From contig NZ_RQFA01000061.1 in NCBI RefSeq assembly GCF_004770155.1, positions 124,001 to 188,000 on the forward strand: 64,000 bases of DNA. Reading direction: 5' to 3'. Source of the DNA: Leptospira gomenensis. GTDB taxonomy: Bacteria > Spirochaetota > Leptospiria > Leptospirales > Leptospiraceae. The notes beneath the pieces are model-generated. The model made no database searches. It was not told where the DNA came from and was given only the letters and a program-made list of their open reading frames with translations. The position numbers and the translations under genes are program-made. This document shows, piece after piece, positions 25,995 through 44,111 of this stretch. Positions within the stretch are counted from its first letter, which is position 1. Each line of letters opens with the position of its first letter.

Positions 25995-26594
25995 ATGAAA
26001 ACATCGGATAAAAGAATAAGATACGTTTTAGCGGCGGGTTTTCTTGCCATCGTGTTTAACGTTATCAATTGTTCTGAAAACAAAAAGGAGGATCTACTAC
26101 CGCTTGCCCTTGTGTTCGCATTGACGGGAAGCAACACCTTGGCGGACCTTCCTCAACCGGTTGACGGAACCGCTACGGTTCGTTTGGGGGAAGATAACTT
26201 AGTATTCACGAAACAATTCGAATGCGAATCCGGGAATATCAACAATCCAGATCCCAATAACGGTCTGATCGGTGGATTCATAACGGTCGGAACTCCCGAT
26301 CCGAACGATCCTAACGGATTTCCGATCGTACCGATGTTGATGATTCATAACATCGACTTTTCGATCGACACACAAACGTTAGGCGACAATGGAGTGGCGG
26401 TCAACGTGGACATGGCGCAAGGATCGTACGGAATCGGGACTAACTTCACGCCTGGAAATTGTGTCGGCACCGTGAAGGAAAACTCGGCGACCGTTTTCGA
26501 TTTGCAAGCCATCGATTGTCCTGCGACGAGACAAACCCCGCAGAGCACGCTTCCCGATACGACTTTTTCCTTTAGAGTACGGTGTACTAAATAA
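25995..26594 (+). CDS. Putative lipoprotein 2 of a paralogous pair
   Basis: 199 aa. Signal peptide YVLAAGFLAIVFNVINC with lipobox Cys about 26, then SENKKEDLLPLALVFALTG and DLPQPVDGT, nearly identical to lipoprotein 1. The middle part carries an insertion of about 15 residues rich in Asn, Pro and Asp. The C-terminus again has ENSATVFDLQAIDCPATR and SFRVRCTK. The pair clearly arose by tandem duplication together with its upstream control region. AGGAG lies 7 bases before the ATG. No function is recognised. Confidence 0.85.
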   Translation: MKTSDKRIRYVLAAGFLAIVFNVINCSENKKEDLLPLALVFALTGSNTLADLPQPVDGTATVRLGEDNLVFTKQFECESGNINNPDPNNGLIGGFITVGTPDPNDPNGFPIVPMLMIHNIDFSIDTQTLGDNGVAVNVDMAQGSYGIGTNFTPGNCVGTVKENSATVFDLQAIDCPATRQTPQSTLPDTTFSFRVRCTK

Positions 26595-26626
26595 GAGTGT
26601 TTGTTGATCCGTAAAAGACAAAAAAT

Positions 26627-26681
26627 GTAATCCGGCCAAGCCGGATTACAACCCCGTTTCGACTTTTTCCGAAACGGGGTT
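26627..26681. terminator. Two hairpins after lipoprotein 2
   Basis: First hairpin: 9-bp arms GTAATCCGG and CCGGATTAC (26627-26649). Second: 12-bp arms AACCCCGTTTCG and its complement (26650-26661 and 26670-26681), directly adjacent. They lie between convergent genes, so they may end transcription both ways. Confidence 0.7.
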
Positions 26682-26745
26682 TCGTTTTAATACGAACGAA
26701 CCCGGGGACTCACACTTCGCGATTTTCCGAAAAAGAGAATTCGAA

Positions 26746-27180
26746 TTAACGAGTAGTCCTTTGCAAAAGCCAAACACCGATCGCAACCGCTCCGATTTCC
26801 GTGCCCATACTTACGTAGATGTAAACGTTTCCGGGACCGTCGAGAAACAGAGTGCACAACCTTCCGAACAAAAGCCCTCCCGCAGTCGTAACCGATAGAA
26901 AAATCGCGAACCTTCTCCATTCCTCCCTGAGAAAACCGAAAAACAAAACGATCTCGATCCCCAGACATAATCCTCCGTACATCGCGCGGAAATCGGCGAG
27001 CGCCGCTGAACCTTCGACTGTAATGCCGATCAACGAAGCGAGTCGGAGCGGAAAAATCATAAACGCGATTCCGAAGCCCAAATATACGACGACGTTCAAC
27101 AGAATGTAAACTTTTGAAAGGAAAGGTCGGATTCCCTCCTGTTCCGCAGACAGATCCTTGGCGATACGATTCGTGTTCAT
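26746..27180 (-). CDS. DUF4345-like four-helix membrane protein
   Basis: 144 aa from the ATG at 27180, which has AAGGAAGG 5 bases upstream; a start at 27201 is less likely. Four hydrophobic segments are visible (about 25-48, 63-83, 90-108 and 117-137). The DFRAMYGGLCLGIEIVLFFGF segment, typical of DUF4345 proteins, runs from the second loop into helix 2. Function is unknown in the family. It is downstream of an AraC-type regulator on the same strand, separated by about 155 bp. Confidence 0.75.
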   Translation of the reverse strand: MNTNRIAKDLSAEQEGIRPFLSKVYILLNVVVYLGFGIAFMIFPLRLASLIGITVEGSAALADFRAMYGGLCLGIEIVLFFGFLREEWRRFAIFLSVTTAGGLLFGRLCTLFLDGPGNVYIYVSMGTEIGAVAIGVWLLQRTTR

Positions 27181-27336
27181 TTTTACCTTCCTTGTAGTCA
27201 AACGACTGAAGATAGTATGCCGGTTCGAATCGATTCTGTCGCCCGGAGTTATAACGGCTTACATATTTTTTGAAAGCGACAAAGCCAAATCGGAAAAAAG
27301 ATCAATACGAGTCCGATTCGTACATACGATCAAAAG

Positions 27337-28431
27337 TCAGTTACGGGAAAACGAAGGAGAGGATGCGCGGGCTCTTCTGCGAAATTCAACCGGAGTGGTG
27401 CCGGCGAATTTTAAAAACGCTTCGTTAAACGAAGAACGATTGTTGAAACCTACTTCCATCGCGACTTCCAAGACGTTTTTTTCCGTACGTTCCAGAAGAA
27501 ACTTTGCTTCTTCCACACGATGTCGATTTAACCAAGAAAAGAAACTTGAATTCAGCTTTTGATTGATCAACTCCGAAAGTTGATGGCTACTCAGGGAAAG
27601 TTTTTCGGCGACGAGACCGAGCGTGACGTTCTCCTCTTGAAAGAGTTTGTCCACCTTCATCATTCGCTCCAGCTCCGCGAGAATCGAATCCACGGGTAAA
27701 CCCGCCAACCTGGAACGTGCGTACCGGGTTCGAACCAATTCGGTATAAATCGTTTCCTCCAAATCTCCGTATTTTTTCAGCACGTAATAGACGAGGGATA
27801 GAGCGAGCGATACCGTTACACCGGAAATTCGAAGAGCCGTCTCTCCGTAGATTGGAGAGGCTCCCGCGAATCCGGAAGCGATTATAAAATCCAAAGCACT
27901 GATCCAAATTAGGATCCGAAGTTTCGTATCCTGGACTCCGGCCAAAATTCCGAATATCAAAACTCCGAATCCGAACGAATATAGGATTCCCGCTAAAAAT
28001 GCAATTAATTGAATATTCGAAAAAACATATCCGCTCTGCAGGCCGCCTTTCCACGGAAAATCCCCCGAGAACAATTCCGCCGAAGGCGAAAAAATCAATA
28101 CCAAAGAAGACAAAAAAGGAATCAGCAACAGAATCCTTTTTCCGAAACGAAAATCTTCCTCCACGAGAGAACACAAAGCGAAGTAGGAAATAGGACCGAT
28201 TAGAAATAACACCGGCAATGTTAGGCGCGCGTACGTGGAGCTTTCGAGTCCTGTTTTTTGTAGACCCAGAATATTCAAAAGTTGTAAAATTCCGATCAGG
28301 ACCAGCGTAATGCCGAAAAAAATCCGAAAGCGAGTCGTTCGAGCCGAAACGGATTCCGTTATCGCCAGCAGAACGGCCAAAAAACCGCCGAATCCGGCGA
28401 ACGTATCCGCAAGCCACTCGGCGAGGTTCAT
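27337..28431 (-). CDS. Membrane-anchored AraC-family regulator
   Basis: 364 aa. The N-terminal 220 residues contain about seven hydrophobic helices, as in 7TM sensor regions. The C-terminal part (about 255-355) is an AraC/XylS double helix-turn-helix: LGLVAEKLSLSSHQLSELIN, HRVEEAKFLLERT and VLEVAMEVGFNNRSSFNEAF with GTTPVEFRR at the end. Membrane-bound AraC proteins of this type are common in Leptospira. It begins 4 bp after the stop of the Lp29-like lipoprotein gene, so both are on one transcript. Target genes are unknown; the lipoprotein and TonB receptor upstream are reasonable candidates. Confidence 0.9.
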   Translation of the reverse strand: MNLAEWLADTFAGFGGFLAVLLAITESVSARTTRFRIFFGITLVLIGILQLLNILGLQKTGLESSTYARLTLPVLFLIGPISYFALCSLVEEDFRFGKRILLLIPFLSSLVLIFSPSAELFSGDFPWKGGLQSGYVFSNIQLIAFLAGILYSFGFGVLIFGILAGVQDTKLRILIWISALDFIIASGFAGASPIYGETALRISGVTVSLALSLVYYVLKKYGDLEETIYTELVRTRYARSRLAGLPVDSILAELERMMKVDKLFQEENVTLGLVAEKLSLSSHQLSELINQKLNSSFFSWLNRHRVEEAKFLLERTEKNVLEVAMEVGFNNRSSFNEAFLKFAGTTPVEFRRRARASSPSFSRN

Positions 28432-28435
28432 CGTT

Positions 28436-29248
28436 TTACTTACGGGTCGAACCCGAGGATAGGATAAATTGAACGATTCCCGATTCGAATTCGGGTCCGA
28501 AATCCTTATACACGAATGCCGGCGGAGATACGATCTGCTTTTTAAAATCGCAACCCATTCTTCCGCATTCCTCCGGATAGGAGGAAGCCCAAAGAGCGCC
28601 TAACACGGAATAGGCATTGTCGTATGTTTGTGTCGTGAGTAGATTCAAATTCTTATCGTAGATACGAATCGTCGTTTCCGCTTCCAAAGAAGCGTAACTA
28701 GGAATCAAACCGAAAGTTAAAACAGAAAAAACACTCGAAAAAAGCTGAACGAATCCGCTTATCGCTCCGGAATTCTTCTGAAAGGCCGGAGAATGAACGC
28801 CGACGACGTAGTAGTCGGCGCCCAGATCCTTCAGTTTGAAAATCCTTTCCGACCCTTTTTTCTCCACCGCGGTCACGTACGTTAATTCCAAAACGCCGCT
28901 TTCCTTTACGTCGTTGAGAAAATCCTGTGCGAACTTCTTCACCTTTTCCGAAGATACGTCTTTTCTAAAACCGAAGGCCTTCAGATCCGACGCGTAAAAT
29001 CCGTTTTGAAATTTCGGAATCGTACGCTCCGGATAAACCAGATTCGCGGTATAAACTCTTCCTTCTCCGTTCGAAACGGTCGTTTCCGCTTGGTAAGAGC
29101 GAAAGCCCATATAGACGATACGAAGTTTTAAGAGATCGGGGATGGACGCAAAACCCGAAGAAGGTTTTTGCAGATAATAGTGATAATTGCATGCGTTTAA
29201 GATCGAAGCAAGAATCGAAACAAACAATACCGTGGAATTATATTTCAT
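28436..29248 (-). CDS. Lp29-like lipoprotein, copy 1
   Basis: 270 aa. Signal peptide [14 protein letters not shown] gives lipidation at Cys20. Shared features with the paralogue at 33923 are Lxx(R/I)IxYxGF near the N-terminus, RTIPxFxxGxY, a central [18 protein letters not shown], the hydrophobic FGLIPSYA...[14 protein letters not shown] block and a C-terminal CxxxGC/CxAS-D Cys pair. This matches the Lp29 family of leptospiral lipoproteins as I remember it. Surface or periplasmic location expected; no enzymatic motif. It lies between the TonB receptor and the AraC regulator. Confidence 0.8.
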   Translation of the reverse strand: MKYNSTVLFVSILASILNACNYHYYLQKPSSGFASIPDLLKLRIVYMGFRSYQAETTVSNGEGRVYTANLVYPERTIPKFQNGFYASDLKAFGFRKDVSSEKVKKFAQDFLNDVKESGVLELTYVTAVEKKGSERIFKLKDLGADYYVVGVHSPAFQKNSGAISGFVQLFSSVFSVLTFGLIPSYASLEAETTIRIYDKNLNLLTTQTYDNAYSVLGALWASSYPEECGRMGCDFKKQIVSPPAFVYKDFGPEFESGIVQFILSSGSTRK

Positions 29249-29445
29249 AGGTTTACCGAGGACATTTTACGGGGAATACCTTGTTTTTTTCAACTTGGAT
29301 TCCGGACCTCGGAGGAAACGGGACTCGTCCAAATCGCGTCGAAGATTCGGATAGGCCTTTGTGATCGCGCGTCCGCTCATAAACAGGGACGACAAAGACC
29401 TCTTTGTGTTTCGAATTTCCGTTCGAATCGCGTTCGAATTTCCGA

Positions 29446-32294
29446 TCAGAACCTGAATTCGATTCCGAAATTGAGATAAGGAATCCGATTTTTATCCGTC
29501 TTCAGGGAAGTTTGTCCGTTCAAATACATATACTGCAATTCGGGATTCACTCCGGGAATATAAGGAATAAACGGCATCATCGCCGATTCGCCGACCGCCA
29601 TCCGATTTCCGGTGACATTGACCAGTTCCAGGTAAGCGGTGATTCTACCCCATTGTGTAGGTATAAAACGGTCGAAACGAATGTCGATCTGTCTATAATC
29701 CGGAAGCCTAGCAGAACGACGCATATCGGAATAAACCGGATCATAGACGTAAAACGAACTCGGAGTATTTCCGGAACCGGAAGGCGCAGGCGGTAGCTCC
29801 GGAAACATCTCACGCAATTTATCGTTTAAATTCGTCGTTTTGGAACCCGCGACGGGAGTATATGCAAAATTCGTTAAATAAAGAAAACGAAATCCTATTC
29901 TGGCGATTTCACCGAATTTCCATCCTATCACCATATTAAAAACGTGAGTGCGGTCGAAATCGTAGAGTTCGTCCTTCGAATTTTTCCAAAGGAACTCCGA
30001 AGTTCCGTCGCTGTATACGTTGGCATAATAGTGTTTCGAGTTTTCCTGATAAACCAGATCTTTAGAGGCGTTTTTCGCCGACCAAGCGGCGTATTCCGCG
30101 TCGGTCATCTCCGGAAGATTCCGATTTCTTTTCGTGACCGATTTGGTATAAGACAACCAACCGTAAAAGCCCGATTCCGCGGGCGCTTCCTTTTTGATGA
30201 AAAGTTCTATTCCTTGTGAGAAACCGGTCATCGAGTTCGAATAATTCATGTTTTGCGACCGCAGAAGGGAAACGTTCGCGTTAGGATCCATGGCTTCTCG
30301 GACTATATCCCGATTTCTAGAATACGGGTCCCTGATAAACGGATCGGCTACGGAGAGGTTGGAAAACGTATTACGATATCCTTCTATTTTTATATTCCAA
30401 TCGGCTCCGATCTTCTGGTCCAATCCGATTTCGGAATGATCCGATTCCTCCATTTTTAAACCGGGATTTCCGGTTTTGGATGAATAACGACTAACGTCGC
30501 TCGGCGCCTGCAAATGTTTTCCGTATCCTGCAAAAATTCTGGAACGGGTATAAGGAATTTCCTGACTGACCGAAATACGAGGAGAGGTTTTCCATTCCCC
30601 GGACTTATCGTAATAATCCCTTCTCAGACCCAGGTTAACGCTCGTGTTTTGAAAGCGGAAACGGTTTTCGAAAAAATATCCTATTTGCCTCGTACGGACA
30701 AGGTCTCCTTCCAAGACTGCCATCGATTCGGGCGAAGCCAAAGTCTGTAATTGTAGAAAGGAAAAACTCGGATCCGGATCGTATTTCGTAACCTTACCCT
30801 TAAAGCCCGCCTCCGTCTCCCTATATTGCCCTCCTAAAAGAATCTTCCAATTTTTTCGAGTGGGCTCGAATTCGGTGACGTTCTCTATCTGGCGCAGATC
30901 GCTCGAATAATCGTTCTGAACCGTGTGGACCCTTCGATATAAGGAAGGCGGATATCCGATTTTGGAAATATCCAAATTGATCGCATCCAGTCCGTTTTCC
31001 GTGGTCTCTTGAAAATAATTTCTCGATACGTTCCAAGTCGTTTTGAATTTTTCGTTCGGTTTCCATACGTATTGGAACGCGTCCGTTCGAAAGATACGAT
31101 TGAGTCTTGCCGAATCCATATCCGCGGGTGACTTAAAAAAGGCTTGTGCGCTTTCTTTCGGATTGTATTCGCTCAATTCCTTAAACGGATATCGTTTATC
31201 CCTCGCTCCGAAAGTCTGGAACGAAACGGAATGATCTTTGCTGATATCCCAACCTATTCTGGCTTGAAAATCCTGATAATCCGCAAGAAAGGTCTCCGCA
31301 GGGATCAAACCCGGAGAACTTCCTAAGACGACGTTAGGATAATATTTTCTTCCCGACACGGAAACGTTTAAGTTTTTCGTAATATTATGGAACGTATACG
31401 CGTCCGTAAGAAAAGCGCTGAGATGAAGAGCGGTAATATTTTCGCGTTTCTCGTATCCTTCCACGTTGATGATTCCCCCGTGGCAAAACCGTATCTCGCA
31501 GAATACGAACCCGAATACAACTCCAACGAACGGATCGCGTTATTGTTGATAACCGAAGTCAAACCGTCCGCGTGAAAAGGATAACTCATCGGCATTCCGT
31601 TGAAGTAAAACTGATTCGCGCGACTTCCCGCGCCGCGCATCACCAAAAACCCGCTTTCTCCGTTGGGCTTATCGATACGTAATCTTTGGTTCGCTTTTTG
31701 TGAGTAAGTTTGAATCGAAGATTGAAAGCTGGAACCGGTGTACGTCTGATACAAAGGTGTAACACCGGGCAATGTTTGCACCGCCTTCAACGCGTCACCG
31801 AACCCTCCCGGCATACGCACCGCATCCTCCTTGCTCAAAACGTAATTCGGAAGAACCTCCTGCTTTTTTCCGACAACGTTGATTCCCGCTACGTATTTAG
31901 GACGAACGACAAATTGCATTTCTTGTATTTCGGAATCGATTCGAATCGAACGTTGTTCCATCGCACCGCTTCTTAAGGTAATCAGAATATCGTATTCTCC
32001 TTTTCCCGAATCGGAAAGATCCACAAACACTTCCGGCTTCCCTACAAACGGTAAGATTCGGGAAAGACCGTTTCCTCGGATCCATACCTCTGTGGGTGGA
32101 TCGGAATGGGCGTCCGTGTTGACCTTGATACGAAGCGCAGTCTTCGCATGAACCGTTTGCGCCCAAACGAAAGAAACGAGAACCGAAAAAAGAAGAAACA
32201 GTTTTCGTGGCGGAGAATTTCGGACGCAAAGTTCTATAGGATTTAGGATGAACATGGCCCCTAGGACCAGAAAGGTTCCGTTTCCGATCCGCAT
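29446..32294 (-). pseudogene. TonB-dependent receptor split by a single-base frameshift
   Basis: Outer-membrane receptor of about 940 residues if repaired. The N-terminal part (to about 31475) has a signal peptide ([19 protein letters not shown]), a carboxypeptidase-regulatory-like domain, and a plug domain with [29 protein letters not shown] and [17 protein letters not shown]. The C-terminal part is the 22-strand barrel ending [12 protein letters not shown]. At 31475-31479 the minus strand has five G where six would restore the reading [12 protein letters not shown], so the two halves lie in different frames overlapping at 31368-31464. Causes could be a true inactivating deletion, slipped-strand phase variation or a sequencing error. 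The start may be the ATG at 32294 or 32255. The ligand is unknown. Confidence 0.88.
31475..31479 (-). other. G5 homopolymer at the receptor frameshift
   Basis: Run of five C on the plus strand (five G in the gene). Adding one G joins YGFATG to [15 protein letters not shown] in a single frame and restores the conserved plug/barrel junction. A run this short is not a strong slippage site. Confidence 0.8.
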
Positions 32295-32954
32295 CCGGAT
32301 CTTTCGTTTGGTTCAAAATATAATTCGGCATCGTTTAGAATTCTAATTTTCGATCCAAACGAAGGAATCCTCAAAAAGAGGGACCGAATTTTTCGGACAG
32401 ACACATTCCAAATTTTTTATATTAAAATAATATAGTATACGAAATTAAAAAAATAAAACCAGGAATATACGAACAGAAAATCCGGACTCTTCTTTCCGAA
32501 AAAACGAAACATCCGCTAGGCAAAAACGAAAACGGACAAACGACCTCCGCCCCATCGGAATCGAATTTTAAGATAGATCCGACTTCCGAAACATACCTAC
32601 ATATGCTAGGCATTCCATAAAAATCCATTGTAACATTATATATTTTGAATATTTTTAAAAAGAATATTACCGCCGCTCCTCCGTCAAACCGAGCCGATAA
32701 ATTTCCAACGGAGCCCCACCCCCGGACGCAATTTTCATCGATACGAACGGAATGCTGGATCGCGCTCGATGTTTTTTGACCGATTCGTTTTTAGAATCGT
32801 TTCAGAAGCGGATATTTTTCAAAGGAATCGAGCGGTATACGAAGGATCGAGTTTGAATGACTTGTATAGGAAGACCGCCGGAAGTCGTTCCATGAATACG
32901 GCATTCATACGTTCGAAGTATATCGAAACTCGCAAACGATGATGGGCACTCAAT
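32295..32954. other. Long intergenic region upstream of the TonB receptor
   Basis: 660 bp. The part near 32410-32460 is AT-rich with TATTAAAATAATATAG and could hold the receptor promoter. A 68-codon frame here has no support. No repeat or hairpin of note was seen; no Fur-box-like palindrome could be assigned with confidence. Confidence 0.45.
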
Positions 32955-33926
32955 TCACCGAGCTTTTTCCATACTTTTTTCGATGAGAAGTGCGCAGAAT
33001 TCGGTATCGATGGTTGCGCGATTTATTTCTGGATTTTCGTTTGCTTTCGTTTTTTGCGAATATAAATCCATTAGTTCTTGAACCTGGGATTCTTGCAGCG
33101 GAAACGCAAGCGGCCTCCATTTGTTCTTCAATTTTTCGGGGCATATTAGGTAGGTTTCTCCGGCTTTAAAGAACACATCCCTGCGAACGGGCCAAAAAAC
33201 GTAACCCGAATTTGTCAAATGACCGAACTTGATCCTTCGAGTTCCGGATTCGACGAAAAAATCATTCAACTCATTGAAGTATGAAGTCGGGATAAAATCG
33301 ATTTCACTTACATACATATAAGCATGGAGTAATAGACGCGCCCTGCGAATTGGCGGAGGTTGAAGTCCGAAAGCGTTCCACTCAGGCGGAACGGAATCAG
33401 AGGAATTTTTTATTTTTCTGTACTGCTCCGCGCAAAATTCTTCATCGTCAAACTCTTTAAAATCAAGCTCTCCGCTTGGAAGAATCGAGAAGGCTTTATT
33501 CACGTCCTCCGAAGGGACCCGAACAAAAAACGGCGACTTACTCTTAAAACGATACTTGTTTCTTTCGGCTTCCTTTTCGACGCCGTAACAGATTATATAG
33601 GATTCTCCCGAAAGCATATCGAATCTTACTCGCGCAGAATTCTTTACAAGACCGTTCAAAAAATATTTCCAAGGAGTAAAGTCGCCCGAGACTTCTAATT
33701 CATGTTCCCCGGGAGTAAGTTTGAGATATTGTTTTTTAACGGAGAAGTCGTGAGAATCGACTCTATCAATGACCGAATTTTTCATCATACGAACACGAGC
33801 GTAATTCGAGTCCTTCTTAGACAGATCATAAACGTTTGCCGACATACAAGCCATCAACGGTATAACAAGAATCTGTATAATTATTAAAAACGTCGTTTTT
33901 CGAACGAATGGTAGGAATGATTTCAC
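32955..33926 (-). CDS. Putative lipoprotein coupled to Lp29-like copy 2
   Basis: 323 aa from a GTG at 33926 that overlaps the preceding gene's stop as GTGA, a clear translational coupling; the longer frame to 34052 would lie inside that gene. The hydrophobic TTFLIIIQILVIPLMAC segment ends in a lipobox Cys. The mature protein has two similar parts, one with LKLTPGEHELEVSGD and GESYIICYG, the other with FFKAGETYLICP, i.e. a duplicated GExYLIC module that resembles beta-sandwich periplasmic domains. Function unknown. AT-richer than its neighbours, like its partner gene. Confidence 0.78.
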   Translation of the reverse strand: MKSFLPFVRKTTFLIIIQILVIPLMACMSANVYDLSKKDSNYARVRMMKNSVIDRVDSHDFSVKKQYLKLTPGEHELEVSGDFTPWKYFLNGLVKNSARVRFDMLSGESYIICYGVEKEAERNKYRFKSKSPFFVRVPSEDVNKAFSILPSGELDFKEFDDEEFCAEQYRKIKNSSDSVPPEWNAFGLQPPPIRRARLLLHAYMYVSEIDFIPTSYFNELNDFFVESGTRRIKFGHLTNSGYVFWPVRRDVFFKAGETYLICPEKLKNKWRPLAFPLQESQVQELMDLYSQKTKANENPEINRATIDTEFCALLIEKSMEKAR

Positions 33927-34726
33927 TGCGTTTGCCCCGGATTTGAATCCGTTAAATTCGCTTGTAAGTAGCTTTCGATTTCCGGTCCGTTCATTTCGTA
34001 CACCAATCCTTGCGGAGAATCCCAAAAAAGACAATCGCCGCTCGCGTTGCAATCAGCGGGATTGTTGGATATCCAAATACTCGAAATCGTCGAAAACGAA
34101 TGATCGAATTTCTTCTCCTTTATAAAATTTAGATTTCTATCATAAATTTTGATTATCGTGTTAGCTTCATAAACGCCGACCGCCGGAAAAAAACCCAATG
34201 TAAAAAAAGAAATAGTGTGCGTTAAGTAAGACAGCGCCTTATATGCGAAGTTTCGATATTCGGTGGAACGAGGAAGATGAATACCTACGACTATATAATC
34301 GACCGGAACGTCTTTCAGTTTATAGGTGAATACTTTCTCTTCTTTTTTCTCCAATTTAAAGAGGGTCAAAATTTCCGGAAAACCGGAAGGACCTACGATT
34401 CTTAAATAATCGATTACGAAGTTTTCACATTTTTTTTCGTCCACGTCGTTCCGAAATTGTTCTTCATCAAAATCTCGCGTATATTTACCCAATCGAAAAT
34501 TTGGGATCGTACGTGAAGTGTAATCGATAATCGTATCACGGCCGTTTCTTTTATAGGTGTAAAACCCCAAATATGCAATCCTTCGCGGGCTTTGAATCCT
34601 ACCTAAAGTTTGATGTTCGTTGCCACGGAAGTAATACGTAGAACATTCAAATATTGCGAATGTACTCAAGAATAATAGCAGGTTAGTAATTTTCTTTATT
34701 CTAAAAAATCTTTCATTCATAAACAT
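33923..34726 (-). CDS. Lp29-like lipoprotein, copy 2
   Basis: 267 aa. Hydrophobic LLLFLSTFAIFEC gives lipidation at Cys about 28. It shares with copy 1 (28436) the segments RRIAYLGFYTYKRNG, SRTIPNFRLGKY, YKLKDVPVDYIVVGIHLP, FTLGFFPAVGVYEANTIIKIYDRNLNFI and a C-terminal Cys pair (ADCNASGDC). Identity is moderate, so the duplication is old. AT-richer than copy 1. It is followed by a coupled lipoprotein gene. Function unknown. Confidence 0.8.
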   Translation of the reverse strand: MFMNERFFRIKKITNLLLFLSTFAIFECSTYYFRGNEHQTLGRIQSPRRIAYLGFYTYKRNGRDTIIDYTSRTIPNFRLGKYTRDFDEEQFRNDVDEKKCENFVIDYLRIVGPSGFPEILTLFKLEKKEEKVFTYKLKDVPVDYIVVGIHLPRSTEYRNFAYKALSYLTHTISFFTLGFFPAVGVYEANTIIKIYDRNLNFIKEKKFDHSFSTISSIWISNNPADCNASGDCLFWDSPQGLVYEMNGPEIESYLQANLTDSNPGQTQ

Positions 34727-34775
34727 ATCCGATTGTTGTCTACATAGACATCAAATATGGAAAGGGTTCGACGGT

Positions 34776-34812
34776 AAAAAAAATCCATGCCCCCCTTACG
34801 GAGAAACATGGA
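34776..34812 (-). terminator. Terminator of the act operon
   Basis: On the minus strand: TCCATG (34812-34807), loop, CATGGA (34789-34784), then eight T (34783-34776). It lies 28 bp after the last gene of the operon. Confidence 0.7.
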
Positions 34813-34839
34813 ACTTTCTAATGGTTGTAACGGTTGCGT

Positions 34840-36554
<1,715 letters not shown>

Positions 36555-36559
36555 GATTC

Positions 36560-37222
<663 letters not shown>

Positions 37223-37236
37223 TTTTGTCCCTGCTC

Positions 37237-42251
<5,015 letters not shown>

Positions 42252-42264
42252 GTATTACTCCCGG

Positions 42265-42771
<507 letters not shown>

Positions 42772-43068
42772 TCGTATGAAGTCCCTATGAATCCAATATT
42801 GGTATTGGAAACAGGATTTTTGGTTATGTGAAAAATTGCAAGTAAACGAAGAATTGAGGGCTTCCGTTTGTGTTTATTTTGAATTCTATTTGAGATCAAG
42901 TATCAATTAAAAAATTTGTAGGAACTCGAACGGAAGTTTCCCGAATTCGGAAAAAAAAATCCGAAACCAAAAAAAGATCGCACCGAAAAAGAACCGTTTT
43001 TTCGGGAAAAGGAAGAATTCGGAACGGAGATTTTCGCAACCGAACCCGTCTAAGGAGACTTTGAATCG
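42772..43068. other. Divergent promoter region of the act operon and the EEP gene
   Basis: 297 bp. AT-rich around 42860-42910 and carrying TTGTAGGAACTC at 42915-42926, which belongs to the short GGAACTC/GAGTTCC repeat family. No reliable -35/-10 pair could be picked for actA. Confidence 0.4.
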
Positions 43069-43932
43069 ATGAAACAAAAGAAGAGCGTCTTGTTCGGAAA
43101 AATTCTTCCCCCCGTTTGGCTCTTTTTTGCGTCGCTCCTACCGCGAACACCGCTCCAGGCACAAGAACTCTCTCTCAAACTCGTCAGCTTTAACGCGATG
43201 TTTTTGTATGATGAAATCGGAGACGAAACTGCGTTTCCTCGCGGAAGAATTCCTAGAAAAGAAATCGATTTCGAACGGATACGAACGCATCTGCAAAGGA
43301 TCGATCCGGATTGGATCGCCCTACAGGAAGTAGAAAACGAAAACGCCGTGCGAAAAATCCTTCCCAACTCGTACGATTGTGCGGTCACACGCACACGCGG
43401 CTACGATCAAGAGATCGGAGTCTGTTGGAAGAAAAAGTTTCGGCCCGTTTTCATCTCGGAACGTTCCGAAATCGCCGTGTTCCCGGGCGCGAGAAAGGGC
43501 CTCGAAATAGAGTTTGTCGTAGGAAATCGACGGATTTCCGTCTTGAATATACACCTAAAAGCCGGATCCGACGAACGATCCATACGTATTCGAAAGGAAC
43601 AACTCCGGGCTCTCAACCGGATTCTGCGCGAAAAACGGAATTTTTTTCTATTAGGAGATTTTAATATTGCTCTGGCAAAGGATTCCGCATCTTGGAAATT
43701 ACTTTCGGAAGGTGTCGCGTTAAAAAATCCGGGACGTTTCACGAAACCAAACTGCTGGGGACACAAACGGCGGATCGATTTCATTCTTACCGACCTGCCC
43801 GTTGCGAAAAATGCGCTCGAATCGGTGCCGTTCCCCGAAGACGACGGCGACTTCGACGGCGATCCTCTTTCGGAAAAAACCCTTTCCGACCATTGCCCCA
43901 TCGTTTTGAACTATCAAATCCAAGGCGAATAA
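43069..43932 (+). CDS. Exported endonuclease/exonuclease/phosphatase-family protein
   Basis: 287 aa. Signal peptide PPVWLFFASLLPRTPLQAQ (about 14-32) then an EEP fold with the metal and catalytic residues: LVSFNAMF (Asn), ALQEVEN (Glu), LNIHLKAG, LLGDFNIA (Asp-Asn) and SDHCPIVL (Asp-His). Such proteins hydrolyse phosphodiesters in DNA, RNA or phospholipids (sphingomyelinases share the fold). The export signal favours an extracellular nuclease or similar enzyme, but substrate is not determined. AAGGAG lies upstream of the ATG. Monocistronic. Confidence 0.88.
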   Translation: MKQKKSVLFGKILPPVWLFFASLLPRTPLQAQELSLKLVSFNAMFLYDEIGDETAFPRGRIPRKEIDFERIRTHLQRIDPDWIALQEVENENAVRKILPNSYDCAVTRTRGYDQEIGVCWKKKFRPVFISERSEIAVFPGARKGLEIEFVVGNRRISVLNIHLKAGSDERSIRIRKEQLRALNRILREKRNFFLLGDFNIALAKDSASWKLLSEGVALKNPGRFTKPNCWGHKRRIDFILTDLPVAKNALESVPFPEDDGDFDGDPLSEKTLSDHCPIVLNYQIQGE

Positions 43933-44111
43933 CGCACATCACCGAAATTTTCCGATGAGAAAGCCATCGTCCCGTCCGTACATCGGACCACAAAGATCGT
44001 CGCGAACGATTTTATATGAGTCATTCATAATAGATGAATCCACTTATAACTTAGGTTTCGAAATTCATCCCGTAAATGAAAATCCCCGAAACGTTTTCGG
44101 TTTTTCGAAGT

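Noticed and set aside
32422..32628. 68-codon frame in the region upstream of the TonB receptor
   Set aside because: No ribosome-binding site or family likeness; AT-rich promoter-like DNA.
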